Below are positions 7,387 to 15,682 of a stretch of 62,551 bases of DNA, one piece after another (the first letter of the stretch is position 1; the number at the start of each line of letters is the position of its first letter). The stretch covers positions 1-62,551 of the forward strand of contig CANJRC010000010.1 of the NCBI GenBank assembly GCA_947476535.1, given 5' to 3'. The notes beneath the pieces are model-generated. The model saw nothing but the letters and a program-made list of their open reading frames with translations. It searched no databases and was not told the DNA's origin. The stretch is from Betaproteobacteria bacterium. GTDB lineage: Bacteria > Pseudomonadota > Gammaproteobacteria > Burkholderiales > SG8-39. The position numbers were made by a program, and so were the translations under genes.

Positions 7387-8304
7387 ATGAAGAACCTGCA
7401 GAACGTGACGGGCGGGCAGGCCGCCGCGCCGGTCACGGCGCACTTCAAGGGTGCCGAAGGCAATCGCATCGTTGCCGACGTCTACGGCGATACCGGCTCG
7501 CCCGTGCTGCTGCTGCACGGCGGCGGGCAGACGCGACATTCGTGGCGCGGCGCGGCGCTCACCGTTGCGCGCTCGGGCCGGATCGCTGTAACGGTCGATT
7601 TGCGCGGGCACGGTGATTCGGAGTGGGTGTCGAGCGGCAAGTACCGCAATATAGATTTCGCGGCTGACATCCGCAGCCTCGCGTTGGAACTCGCGCGCCA
7701 GCATGGCGCGCGGCCCGTGGTGGTGACGGCTTCTTATTCGGGGATCACATCCTTGCTTGCCGAGGGCGCGCACCGCAAGACCACCGGGCAGTACCTGCTG
7801 GCAGGATTCTTCATCATCGACATGGCGCTCACCAATGAGACCGAAGGCGCGCGCAAGGTGACCGAGTTCATGCTCGCGCACGCGCGCGAGGGTTTTGCGA
7901 CGGTGGAAGAAGCCGCCGACACGGTCGCGGCTTACCTCGGGCGGCCGCGCCCGAAGAACCCGCGGGGACTGCAGAAGAACTTGCGCCAGGGGCCCGACGG
8001 CCGCTGGCGCTGGCACTGGGACCCGCGTTTCATGGAAGGGCCGTTCAACATCAATAGCGACCGCGATGCGATCGATGCCGACATGCGGGCTGCCGCGCGC
8101 GACACGCTGCTACCGGTGCTGATGGTGCGCGGCGAGTCGTCGGATGTGATGCTGGAGGAGCATATCCACGAATTCCAAAAAGCCGCGCCGCGGGTGCGCT
8201 ACGTGAACGTGTCCGGCGCCCACCACATGGTGGTGGGCGAGGAGAACGACCAGTTCACGCAGGCGCTGACCGGGTTTCTCGACGAGGCGGCGCCGTTGCG
8301 CTGA
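7387..8304 (+). CDS. Alpha/beta hydrolase
   Basis: I take ATG 7387, preceded by GGGA; a TTG at 7372 is possible. The 305-residue protein has the alpha/beta-hydrolase order: oxyanion segment LLLHGGGQTRHSW, strand VTVDLRGHGDSEW, then a nucleophile region TASYSGITSL, where the elbow reads S-Y-S-G with Ser as nucleophile, and the C-terminal His in SGAHHMVVGEEN. The acid is probably the Asp in RGESSDVM. It resembles esterases and dehalogenase-like hydrolases of catabolic clusters. No signal peptide is seen, so it is cytoplasmic. It converges on the acyl-CoA ligase gene with the palindrome at 8324-8359 between them. Confidence 0.88.
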   Translation: MKNLQNVTGGQAAAPVTAHFKGAEGNRIVADVYGDTGSPVLLLHGGGQTRHSWRGAALTVARSGRIAVTVDLRGHGDSEWVSSGKYRNIDFAADIRSLALELARQHGARPVVVTASYSGITSLLAEGAHRKTTGQYLLAGFFIIDMALTNETEGARKVTEFMLAHAREGFATVEEAADTVAAYLGRPRPKNPRGLQKNLRQGPDGRWRWHWDPRFMEGPFNINSDRDAIDADMRAAARDTLLPVLMVRGESSDVMLEEHIHEFQKAAPRVRYVNVSGAHHMVVGEENDQFTQALTGFLDEAAPLR

Positions 8305-8323
8305 CGCCAGCTTTCCACTTCTA

Positions 8324-8359
8324 ACCGTGCCGCCGGGCCTGCGGAGCAGGCGGCACGGT
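8324..8359. repeat. REP-like palindrome between convergent genes
   Basis: ACCGTGCCGCC (8324-8334) pairs with GGCGGCACGGT (8349-8359), and an inner stem CCTGC-GGA-GCAGG overlaps it. A second element of the same design lies at 55165-55194 and shares the core GCCTGCGNAGCAGGC and the flank GCACGGTCC. Its place between two convergent gene ends suits a bidirectional terminator or a REP element. Confidence 0.6.
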
Positions 8360-8383
8360 CCCGCCATAGCGCGGTCCTTCCTA

Positions 8384-9961
8384 CTAGCGAGGGATGACGA
8401 TCCCCGCCTTCTCGCGGTCCCAGGTATTTTCGTTGATGCCCGAATCGCGCAACAGCTGTTTCTTCACCTTCTCGGTGGGCGTCTTGGGCAGCGCGTCCAT
8501 TACTTCAACGTAGCGCGGAATCATGAAGCGCGGCACGCGCGGGATGAGGTTTTCGATGAGCATGCGCGGCGCGAAATTCGATCCGGGGCGCACCGTCACC
8601 ACTACCTTCACCTCCTCCTCGCCGAGCTCGGAAGGCACGCCGATGGCCGCGGCTTCCTGCACGCCGGGGCAGTCGCACACCAGCGCCTCGAGTTCCATCG
8701 AGGAGATGTTCTCGCCGCGGCGCCGGATCGCGTCCTTCTTGCGGTCGACGAAGTAGAACCAGCCCTCCGCATCCACATAACCGGCGTCGCCGGTATGGAA
8801 CCAGCCGTTGCGCCAGGCCTCGACGGTCTTCTCCGGCATGCGGTAATAACCGGCGTTCAACAGCCAGGGCTGCGAGGCGCGCACGATGATCTCGCCGGGC
8901 GTGCCGGCGGGGACTTCCTCGTCATTGGCATCGACGATGCGCACTTCGTAGCCCTCGCGCAGGCGCCCGCAGCTCTTGCCCTTGAGCTCCCATTGCGTCC
9001 AGATCGGGCAGCTGATCTCGGTCATGTTGAACACCTGGCAGATCTTCACGCCGAAGCGCTGCATGAAGCCCTCGGGGTCGGCGGGCATCGGTGCCATCAG
9101 CACGCGCTTGAGCGGATGGTTGCGATCCTCCGGCGAGGGTGGCTGCGAGGCAACGAAGGACATGGTCGTGCCGATGAGCAGCGAGGCCGTGCACCGGAAT
9201 TTCCTCACCTCGGGCCAGAAGTCGCGCGTGCTGAAGGCTTCGCGGATGACGAAGCGCCCGTTGAACAGGGCTGAAGCATAGAGGGCGAGCTTGCCACTCA
9301 TGTGAAACAGCGGGAAGGGCGAGTACCAGGCATCATCTTCGCCCATGCCGTCGAGCGGGATGCAGCCCGTTGACATGGCGTGGCATTGCGCCCAGGGCAT
9401 CATCACGCCCTTGGAGGGGCCGGTGGTGCCGGAGGTGTAGACGATGGTGGCGATGTCGTAGTGAGCGAGCGGCTCGGGCACGATGGGGGAGGCGTTCTCC
9501 AGCTTCGCCGCGACCGAGGCAACGGACTTGAGTGCGCCCGTCGGTGGATGGTCGCTGTCCGTGACCAGCACCTGTTCCAGCGATTCCAGGCCCGCGGCGA
9601 CGAAGTCCACGCGCTCGAGAAACTGCGTGCAGGTGATCATCACCTTCGCGGTGGAATTGTTGAGGATGTATTCGAGTATCTTGCCGCGATAACCAGTGTT
9701 GACCGGCACTTCCATGGCGCCTGCCCAGCTGATGGCGAGCCACGCCGCCACCGCATCGAACGAGTTGGGGAGCATCACCAGCACCGTGTCGCCGCGCTTG
9801 ACGCCCAGTTGCGCGAGGCCGCCAGCCCAGCGCAGCGCCCGCTCGTGGAGCTCGCGGTACGTCATCTCGCCGCCGGTCACCTGCTGCATGAACACACGAT
9901 CGGGAAATTCCGCCGCGCGCTTGGCGATGAGGTTGGGCAGGACGAGGTCGTGTGCGAGCAT
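8384..9961 (-). CDS. AMP-dependent acyl-CoA synthetase/ligase
   Basis: The 525-residue protein belongs to the ANL superfamily. The P-loop-like motif VYTSGTTGPSKGVMM lies near residue 170, the A5 motif FNMTEISCPIW near 320, GWFHTGDAGY near 400 and the hinge DRKKDAIRRRGENIS near 420. The last Lys for adenylation appears in PKTPTEKVKKQ. It would turn a carboxylic acid, ATP and CoA into acyl-CoA; the closest general type is the crotonobetaine/carnitine or fatty acyl ligase group. It starts 3 bp after the stop of the MaoC gene, so the three minus-strand genes form one operon that probably activates and hydrates an acyl substrate. Confidence 0.9.
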   Translation of the reverse strand: MLAHDLVLPNLIAKRAAEFPDRVFMQQVTGGEMTYRELHERALRWAGGLAQLGVKRGDTVLVMLPNSFDAVAAWLAISWAGAMEVPVNTGYRGKILEYILNNSTAKVMITCTQFLERVDFVAAGLESLEQVLVTDSDHPPTGALKSVASVAAKLENASPIVPEPLAHYDIATIVYTSGTTGPSKGVMMPWAQCHAMSTGCIPLDGMGEDDAWYSPFPLFHMSGKLALYASALFNGRFVIREAFSTRDFWPEVRKFRCTASLLIGTTMSFVASQPPSPEDRNHPLKRVLMAPMPADPEGFMQRFGVKICQVFNMTEISCPIWTQWELKGKSCGRLREGYEVRIVDANDEEVPAGTPGEIIVRASQPWLLNAGYYRMPEKTVEAWRNGWFHTGDAGYVDAEGWFYFVDRKKDAIRRRGENISSMELEALVCDCPGVQEAAAIGVPSELGEEEVKVVVTVRPGSNFAPRMLIENLIPRVPRFMIPRYVEVMDALPKTPTEKVKKQLLRDSGINENTWDREKAGIVIPR

Positions 9962-9964
9962 TTG

Positions 9965-10387
9965 TCAGCTTCCGTTGTGATTGATCTCAACATCGGCCGA
10001 GCCGGCCAGCATGGTGGTGCCGTCGGCGAGGCGAAGCCAGACATCGCATTCGGCGGTGTCGCCGTTGACGGCCTTGACCGTGCCGCCGGCGATGGTCCTG
10101 TCGCCGGGCACGACGAGATTGTGGAAGCGCACCTGCAGGCGCTTGACGCAATCCGCGTTGCCGGTCCAGGCTACCAGCATGTTTGTAATGTAGGCGAGGT
10201 TGCACGGCCCCTGGTTCACCAGGCCGCGCAAGCCCATGCGCTTGACCAGTTCCTCGTCGATGTGGACGGGGTTCACGTCGCCCATGACATCCATCACCAT
10301 CTTGATGCGGGCCTTGTTGATGTCGGGCCCCGCTTTTTCTGGAAGCGCGTCACCTGCTTTGACGCGGTGTTGAGCCGGGCCACTCAT
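9965..10387 (-). CDS. MaoC-like hot-dog dehydratase subunit
   Basis: The 140-residue single hot-dog protein carries the hydratase-2 type motif DVNPVHIDEELVKRMGLRGLVNQGP, in which the Asp/His pair (DxNPxH) is the catalytic dyad. It overlaps the preceding gene by ATGA, and such pairs usually form a heterodimer with this protein as the catalytic C-half. It should hydrate an enoyl-CoA to a 3-hydroxyacyl-CoA or do the reverse. It is in an operon with an acyl-CoA ligase. A similar split hydratase acts on steroid side chains in actinobacteria; that link is by analogy only. Confidence 0.85.
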   Translation of the reverse strand: MSGPAQHRVKAGDALPEKAGPDINKARIKMVMDVMGDVNPVHIDEELVKRMGLRGLVNQGPCNLAYITNMLVAWTGNADCVKRLQVRFHNLVVPGDRTIAGGTVKAVNGDTAECDVWLRLADGTTMLAGSADVEINHNGS

Positions 10388-10821
10388 GCGGCCCTCCGCG
10401 GAATGACGTAGGTTTCGCGCGACGTGCAGATGACTGCGCCCGAGTCGTCGATGAGCTCGAGTCCGCAGGTGACGAGGTCGAAGCTGCCGGCCTTGGCGCC
10501 CTTGGTCGAACGGGCCTCGACGATGCTGCCGCGCACCGCGACTGTCTCGCCGATGCGCAAGGGGCGCATGATGGTCAGGTCTTCCTGGCCGAACAGCGCT
10601 CCCGCATCGAGCGGGGCTTCCAGCAATTCCATGAATTTCGGGAAGGTGAGCCCCATGCCGTTATGCGCGGCGATGAAGGAGAACATCGGGTGCGCGTGTC
10701 CGAGCGGTGAAGGTTCGGCATCGACTGCCTCGAGGAAGAGCGCGTGCTTGTCGGGCTCGACGGTGAATGTTCCGCCTGGCAACGCGTAACCGCGGAATCG
10801 TTCAATGCCTACTGTGCTCAT
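10384..10821 (-). CDS. FAS1-like dehydratase domain protein (MaoC N-half)
   Basis: The 145-residue protein is of the FAS1_DH_region/MaoC_dehydrat_N type: an N-terminal FTVEPDKHALFLEAVD, HPMFSFIAA in the hot-dog helix region, and FGQEDLTIMRPLRIGETVAVRG, a segment typical of the non-catalytic substrate-binding half. It has no DxNPxH dyad, which its partner at 9965-10387 supplies. The two genes overlap by 4 bp, so their translation is probably coupled. It begins the three-gene acyl-CoA operon. The 232-bp space before the Nramp gene should carry its promoter, but I see no convincing site there. Confidence 0.82.
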   Translation of the reverse strand: MSTVGIERFRGYALPGGTFTVEPDKHALFLEAVDAEPSPLGHAHPMFSFIAAHNGMGLTFPKFMELLEAPLDAGALFGQEDLTIMRPLRIGETVAVRGSIVEARSTKGAKAGSFDLVTCGLELIDDSGAVICTSRETYVIPRRAA

Positions 10822-11053
10822 GCGGCGCCCTCCATTGGAGGGGCGACCATATCACTGCCTGTGCCGTGCCGGCAACATCGGTGGTGTCGTCGTCGGCCCG
10901 CGGTGTCGAGTTTTGCAGCAACACTTGCTTGCATTATTCCCGGCGTGGTCAGCCGACGGCAAGCTTGCGTAGCGCTTTATTGGTGTACCCTTCGCGCCAT
11001 CTCAGCCGACCCCCACGCCGCCATTTCTCCCTCGCCAAAACCGGTCCCGACTC

Positions 11054-12331
11054 GTGAAACCCGTCAAGGAAAAATCCAACGGACGCCCTATGCTCGAGCA
11101 GCTCGGGCCGGGGCTCATCACGGGCGCCGCGGACGATGACCCGAGCGGCATAGCGACCTATTCGCAGGCCGGGGCGCAGTTCGGTTTCGGCTTGTTGTGG
11201 ACCATGGTGTTCACCTGGCCGCTGATGGTGGGCATCCAGATGGTGAGCGCACGCATCGGCCGCGTGACCGGGCAGGGGCTGGCCGCCAACATGCGTCGCG
11301 TGTTCCCGCGCTGGGTGTTCTACCCCATCGTGTTCCTGCTGGTGGTGGCCAATACGATCAATATCGCCGCCGACATTGCAGCCATGGGTGATGCGCTTCG
11401 CCTGCTCGTGGGCGGGCGCGTGCATTGGTACGTTATTGGGTTCGGGCTGATCTCGCTGTTGCTCCAGGTATTCATCCCCTATCAGCGCTATGTGCGCGTG
11501 CTGAAATGGCTGACACTGTCTTTGCTTGCCTATGTGGCGGTGGTGTTCATGGTGCATGTGCCCTGGAAGGCGGCGGCAGCAGGCACGATCTTCCCGAAGG
11601 TGATTTTGGACGCGGATTTCGCCATGATGATCGTGGCCGTGTTCGGCACGACCATTAGCCCGTACCTCTTTTTCTGGCAGGCATCGCAGGAAGTCGAGGA
11701 GTTGCGCGCGGTCCCGGGAGCAATGCCGCTGGTGAGTTCGAACCTGACCGAAGCCAGGGAGCACCTGCGTCGCATCAAGATCGACACTTACATCGGCATG
11801 GGTTTCTCCAACCTCATCGCCTTCTTCATCATCCTGAGCACGGCGGTGACCCTGCACGCCGCGGGGGTTACCAACATCGAAACCTCGGCACAGGCTGCCG
11901 AGGCCCTGCGACCGTTGGCCGGCGAACTGACGTTCCTGCTCTTTGCCGCCGGCATCGTGGGGACGGGCATGCTGGCCGTGCCGGTGCTGGCAGGTTCGGC
12001 GGCCTATGCCGTCGCTGACAGCTTCGAGTGGCGGCAGGGGCTCGATCGCAAATGGTATGAGGCGCGGCGTTTCTACGCCCTCATCGCGCTGGCCACGCTG
12101 GGCGGTGTGGCGCTCGATTTCAGCAGCATCGACCCGATCAAGGCGCTGATCTGGAGCGCGGTCATCAACGGCGTCATCGCCGTGCCCATCATGGTAGTAA
12201 TGATGCTGATGGCCGTGCGCCCCGACCTCATGGGCCCCTTCGTCATCAAGCGCCGGCTGCAGGTGCTGGGGTGGTTGGCGACCGTGGTGATGTTGGTGGC
12301 GGTGGGGGTCATGTTCGCACTGTGGAAGTAA
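11054..12331 (+). CDS. Nramp-family divalent metal transporter
   Basis: The 425-residue membrane protein starts with GTG at 11054. The signature DPSGIATYSQAGAQFG near residue 30 is the metal-binding DPGN-like segment of TM1 in Nramp proteins, here with Ser in place of the usual Asn neighbour pattern (DPSG). About eleven hydrophobic segments follow, and the TM6-type part reads GTTISPYLFFWQASQEVEE, where classical Nramp has a M-P-H motif. The changes at both metal sites suggest a divergent member that may carry another ion such as Mg2+ or may differ in selectivity. It would act in the inner membrane. It stands alone upstream of the HD gene. Confidence 0.88.
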   Translation: MKPVKEKSNGRPMLEQLGPGLITGAADDDPSGIATYSQAGAQFGFGLLWTMVFTWPLMVGIQMVSARIGRVTGQGLAANMRRVFPRWVFYPIVFLLVVANTINIAADIAAMGDALRLLVGGRVHWYVIGFGLISLLLQVFIPYQRYVRVLKWLTLSLLAYVAVVFMVHVPWKAAAAGTIFPKVILDADFAMMIVAVFGTTISPYLFFWQASQEVEELRAVPGAMPLVSSNLTEAREHLRRIKIDTYIGMGFSNLIAFFIILSTAVTLHAAGVTNIETSAQAAEALRPLAGELTFLLFAAGIVGTGMLAVPVLAGSAAYAVADSFEWRQGLDRKWYEARRFYALIALATLGGVALDFSSIDPIKALIWSAVINGVIAVPIMVVMMLMAVRPDLMGPFVIKRRLQVLGWLATVVMLVAVGVMFALWK

Positions 12332-12395
12332 GGCCTGCGGCCGGGCGCGCCACTCATGGTGTAATGTCGGAAGACATCCAGCGTAAGGATTGAAG

Positions 12396-12992
12396 ATGCC
12401 TGCAGTCGGAAAACGCTTCCGCGATGCCCTGGTGTGGGCGGCGGAGCTTCATGAGGACCAGGACCGCAAGGGAGGCGACGTGCCGTATATCGCGCACCTG
12501 CTGGGGGTGGCGGCCATCGTGCTCGAGCACGGCGGCAGCGAGGACGTGGCCATTGCGGCGCTTCTGCATGACGCGCTGGAAGACCAGGCGCACAAGATCA
12601 CCGAGGGCGAAATTCGCGCCCGCTTTGGCGATGCGGTGGAGCGGATCGTCGTCGAGTGTTCCGACGGCACGCCTGAAGAGCAGCGGGACCGTAGCCACGA
12701 TCGCTGGTTCGCGCGCAAGAAGAAGTACATCGCCGAGATCGCGCACAAGTCCGACGGAGCGTTGATGGTGTCGATGGCAGACAAACTCTACAACGCGCGC
12801 TCGATGCTGGAGGACTATCGCACCGGGGGCGAGACGCTGTGGGGCCGTTTCACCACCGGGCGCGAGGGTAACCTCTGGTACTACGCAGCCATGGTGGCGG
12901 CCTACGAGCAGCGTGTCGGGCACACCCGGCTGTGGGGTGAACTCGCGCGCACCGTGGCCGAGATGAAAAACCTGGTTGAGGCGGCACCCTGA
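12396..12992 (+). CDS. HD-domain phosphohydrolase, SpoT-hydrolase-like
   Basis: From ATG 12396, preceded by AAGGA, the protein has 198 residues. It matches the HD fold of RelA/SpoT hydrolase domains: HEDQDRKGGDVPYIAHLLGVA holds the first His, AALLHDALED is the HD pair near residue 57, and SMADKLYNARSM carries the later Asp and the K-L-x-N pattern. There is no synthetase, TGS or ACT domain, so it is a single-domain small hydrolase of the MESH1/SAH type that may cleave (p)ppGpp or another nucleotide. Its role is inferred from the fold. It converges on MlaC with only 18 bp between stops. Confidence 0.85.
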   Translation: MPAVGKRFRDALVWAAELHEDQDRKGGDVPYIAHLLGVAAIVLEHGGSEDVAIAALLHDALEDQAHKITEGEIRARFGDAVERIVVECSDGTPEEQRDRSHDRWFARKKKYIAEIAHKSDGALMVSMADKLYNARSMLEDYRTGGETLWGRFTTGREGNLWYYAAMVAAYEQRVGHTRLWGELARTVAEMKNLVEAAP

Positions 12993-13010
12993 GGCGCCGC
13001 TAACCGGGGG

Positions 13011-13634
13011 CTAGCTGGAACTGCGCTCGCGCGGTGGTGCATTCTTCTCCGCCAGTTGCTTGATCAGCCCATCGACGCCGCCATGCTGTACTGCCTGCTC
13101 GAACTCGCCGCGGTAGGTCAGCACCAGGCTGATGCCTTCGGCCACGATGTCGTAGATCTTCCATGTGCCGTCCGTCTTGCGCATGGAATAGTCCACTGCG
13201 AGTGGCGGCTTGCCGGGGCTGATGTACTGGTTGCGCACAGTGACGTCGGTGGCGTCCTTGGCCATGCGCACCGGCTGCACGCGCATGGTTTGTCCTTTGT
13301 AGGTGCCGAGCGCATTGGAGTAGATGCGCACCAGCATGCTGCGAAACTCGGTGACTAGCCGTGTGCGCTGTTCCGGCGTGGCCTGGCGCCAGGCCCGTCC
13401 GACCGCCAACTGCGTGGCTTGGTCGAAGTCGATCAGCGGCAGGATCTTCTCTTCGGCCAGTGCCAGCGTCTTGCGGCGGTCTCCGGCCTGCAACTGCTTG
13501 TCCTTCTGCACGGATTCGAGGACGTCGGCCGTGACCTGGCGCACGATCTCGTCGGGGCCGAGGTCGGCCGCGTAAGAAAGGGGCGACAGTAGGATAATGG
13601 CCGCGAGGAAGGCGGAGGTGATGAAACGAAGCAT
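13011..13634 (-). CDS. mlaC: MlaC-family phospholipid-binding protein
   Basis: The 207-residue precursor has a signal peptide (AFLAAIILLSPLSYA) cut before ADLGPDEIV. The pattern of the Ttg2D/MlaC family is plain: ILPLIDFDQATQLAVGRAW, FRSMLVRIYSNAL and YDIVAEGISLVLTYRGEF. MlaC shuttles phospholipid through the periplasm between the outer-membrane and inner-membrane parts of the Mla system. No mlaA, B, D, E or F gene lies next to it, so it is an orphan copy or the rest of the system is elsewhere. The symbol follows the family and does not prove it is the only copy. Confidence 0.88.
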   Translation of the reverse strand: MLRFITSAFLAAIILLSPLSYAADLGPDEIVRQVTADVLESVQKDKQLQAGDRRKTLALAEEKILPLIDFDQATQLAVGRAWRQATPEQRTRLVTEFRSMLVRIYSNALGTYKGQTMRVQPVRMAKDATDVTVRNQYISPGKPPLAVDYSMRKTDGTWKIYDIVAEGISLVLTYRGEFEQAVQHGGVDGLIKQLAEKNAPPRERSSS

Positions 13635-13959
13635 GGACGATCCGATCGGTTGTTGAGGTGAGCAGGAATTGCCGTAATGACGGGTAAACGTCCGTCAGGG
13701 TGGCGCGGATGACCACAGGCGAAGAATTACCAGGCCCGGAACTTGGTTCAGACTCGCGGCCAGGGCGCGTCAGAGCTGCGATTTGCGCAGCAATCCCATG
13801 TTCTTGCTCGAAGGGCGGATCTTCCGTCTAAAGTGGGATTACAGGTGTAAGCAGTTGTTATAATTCGCAGCGAATTCCGCCTGATTCACCCTTCAATCCC
13901 CTCACGCAACCTTGCCGGGCGAGCGCCCGGCGGCTGGCGGCATTGCCATTGCAAAGATA
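13635..13959. other. 325-bp intergenic region between mlaC and prfC (divergent)
   Basis: I find no gene here. A TATAAT hexamer at 13859-13864 could be the -10 of the prfC promoter, but the base stretch 17 bp before it is not a good -35. A short GC-rich palindrome CCGGGCGAGCGCCCGG lies at 13916-13931, 29 bp before the prfC start. Both points are weak. Confidence 0.35.
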
Positions 13960-15615
13960 ATGAATTCACCCGCTGCAACGACGACTGCGAATGCCCTGGC
14001 CAGGGATGTTTCCCGGCGGCGTACTTTCGCCATCATTTCGCACCCGGATGCGGGGAAAACGACGCTGACAGAGAAACTGTTGCTGTTCGGCGGCGCCATC
14101 CAGATGGCGGGCACGGTGAAGGCGAGGAAGAGCTCCCGCCACGCCACCTCCGACTGGATGGAAGTCGAGAAACAGCGCGGCATCTCGGTGACCAGCTCGG
14201 TGATGCAGTTCGCCTATCCGCCGGGCCCTGCCGGCCAGACGATCAACCTGCTGGATACGCCCGGCCACGAAGATTTTTCCGAGGATACCTATCGCGTGCT
14301 GACGGCGGTGGATGCTGCAGTGATGGTGATCGACGCCGCCAAGGGCGTGGAGGCGCAGACCATCAAGCTGCTGGAAGTATGCCGCCTGCGCAACACGCCC
14401 ATCATCACTTTCGTGAACAAGATGGACCGCGAAGTGCGCGAGCCCGTGGACATCCTGGAGGAAATCGAGTCGGTGCTGAAGATCGACTGCGCGCCGGTGA
14501 CCTGGCCGATCGGCATGGGCAAGGCCTTTCGCGGCGTGTACCACCTCTTGACTGATCGCCTGCAGCGCTTCACGCCGGGCGAGGAAAAGCGCAGCGCCGA
14601 CGGCGAGCTGATCGAGGGTCTGGACAATCCGCGTCTGGATGAACTCTTCCCTGACGAAGTGAAGCACCTACGCGAGAACGTCGAGCTGATCCGCGGCGCG
14701 AGCGTGCCCTTTGACCTCGCGCGTTTTCTTGCCGGCACGCAGTCGCCGGTGTTTTTCGGATCCGGCATCAACAATTTCGGCGTGCAGGAGATCCTGCAGG
14801 CTTTGCTGGACTGGGCGCCCCCCCCGCAGCCCCGCGAAGCCACCCGAGAGGATGCGGGGACACGAATGGTCGAGGCCACCGAGCCGCCCTTCACCGGCTT
14901 CGTGTTCAAGATCCAGGCCAACATGGATCCGCGCCACCGCGATCGCATTGCCTTCCTGCGCGTGTGCTCCGGACGCTACCAGTCCGGCATGAAGGTGCAC
15001 CACGTGCGCCTGGGTCGCGAGATGAAGCTGGCCAACGCCATTACCTTCATGGCCAATGAGCGGGTCGCCAGTGACGATGCGGTAGCCGGTGACATCATCG
15101 GTATCCATAACCACGGGCAGCTGCAGATTGGCGACACGCTCACCGAAGGCGAGGCGCTGCGCTTCAAGGGCATCCCGTATTTCGCACCGGAACTGTTCAA
15201 CCTGGCGCGCCCCAAGGACCCGTTCAAGGCCAAGCAATTGCAAAAGGGCTTGAAGGAGCTGGGCGAAGAGGGCGCGGTGCAGGTGTTCGATCCAGGCACG
15301 GGCAACAGCATCCTCCTCGGTGCGGTGGGGCCGCTGCAATTCGAGATTGTCGCGGCGCGCCTGCAGAGCGAATACAAGGTGGACGCCGTGTACGACGCCG
15401 CCAATCTCTACGCCGCGCGCTGGCTGACCTTCCCCGACGACAACACGCGCAAGAAGTTCGAGAACGACGAAGCCTCGCGCATGGCGAGGGACATCGACGA
15501 CAACCCGGTGTACCTCGCCCCCAACCGCGTCAACCTGCAGCTCACCATGGAGCGCTGGCCGAGTGTGAGTTTTCATGCCATCCGCGAGCATGGGCAGAGG
15601 ATGGAGCACGCATAA
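13960..15615 (+). CDS. prfC: Peptide chain release factor 3 (RF3)
   Basis: The GTPase of 551 residues from ATG 13960 (upstream TTG also possible) shows the full translational G-domain: [12 protein letters not shown] (G1) near residue 27, QRGISVTSS (G2), [14 protein letters not shown] (G3) near 94 and NKMDRE (G4) near 148. The [10 protein letters not shown] and [18 protein letters not shown] segments and the [21 protein letters not shown] end are characteristic of RF3 and separate it from EF-G. RF3 recycles RF1 and RF2 from terminated ribosomes. It is cytoplasmic and lies divergent from mlaC. Assignment is secure. Confidence 0.96.
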   Translation: MNSPAATTTANALARDVSRRRTFAIISHPDAGKTTLTEKLLLFGGAIQMAGTVKARKSSRHATSDWMEVEKQRGISVTSSVMQFAYPPGPAGQTINLLDTPGHEDFSEDTYRVLTAVDAAVMVIDAAKGVEAQTIKLLEVCRLRNTPIITFVNKMDREVREPVDILEEIESVLKIDCAPVTWPIGMGKAFRGVYHLLTDRLQRFTPGEEKRSADGELIEGLDNPRLDELFPDEVKHLRENVELIRGASVPFDLARFLAGTQSPVFFGSGINNFGVQEILQALLDWAPPPQPREATREDAGTRMVEATEPPFTGFVFKIQANMDPRHRDRIAFLRVCSGRYQSGMKVHHVRLGREMKLANAITFMANERVASDDAVAGDIIGIHNHGQLQIGDTLTEGEALRFKGIPYFAPELFNLARPKDPFKAKQLQKGLKELGEEGAVQVFDPGTGNSILLGAVGPLQFEIVAARLQSEYKVDAVYDAANLYAARWLTFPDDNTRKKFENDEASRMARDIDDNPVYLAPNRVNLQLTMERWPSVSFHAIREHGQRMEHA

Positions 15616-15682
15616 CCGCGACCCCTGGTTGTGCCCGGGATGGGTAACGCCGAGGTAACCGGCGCCACGGGGATGCGATGTT

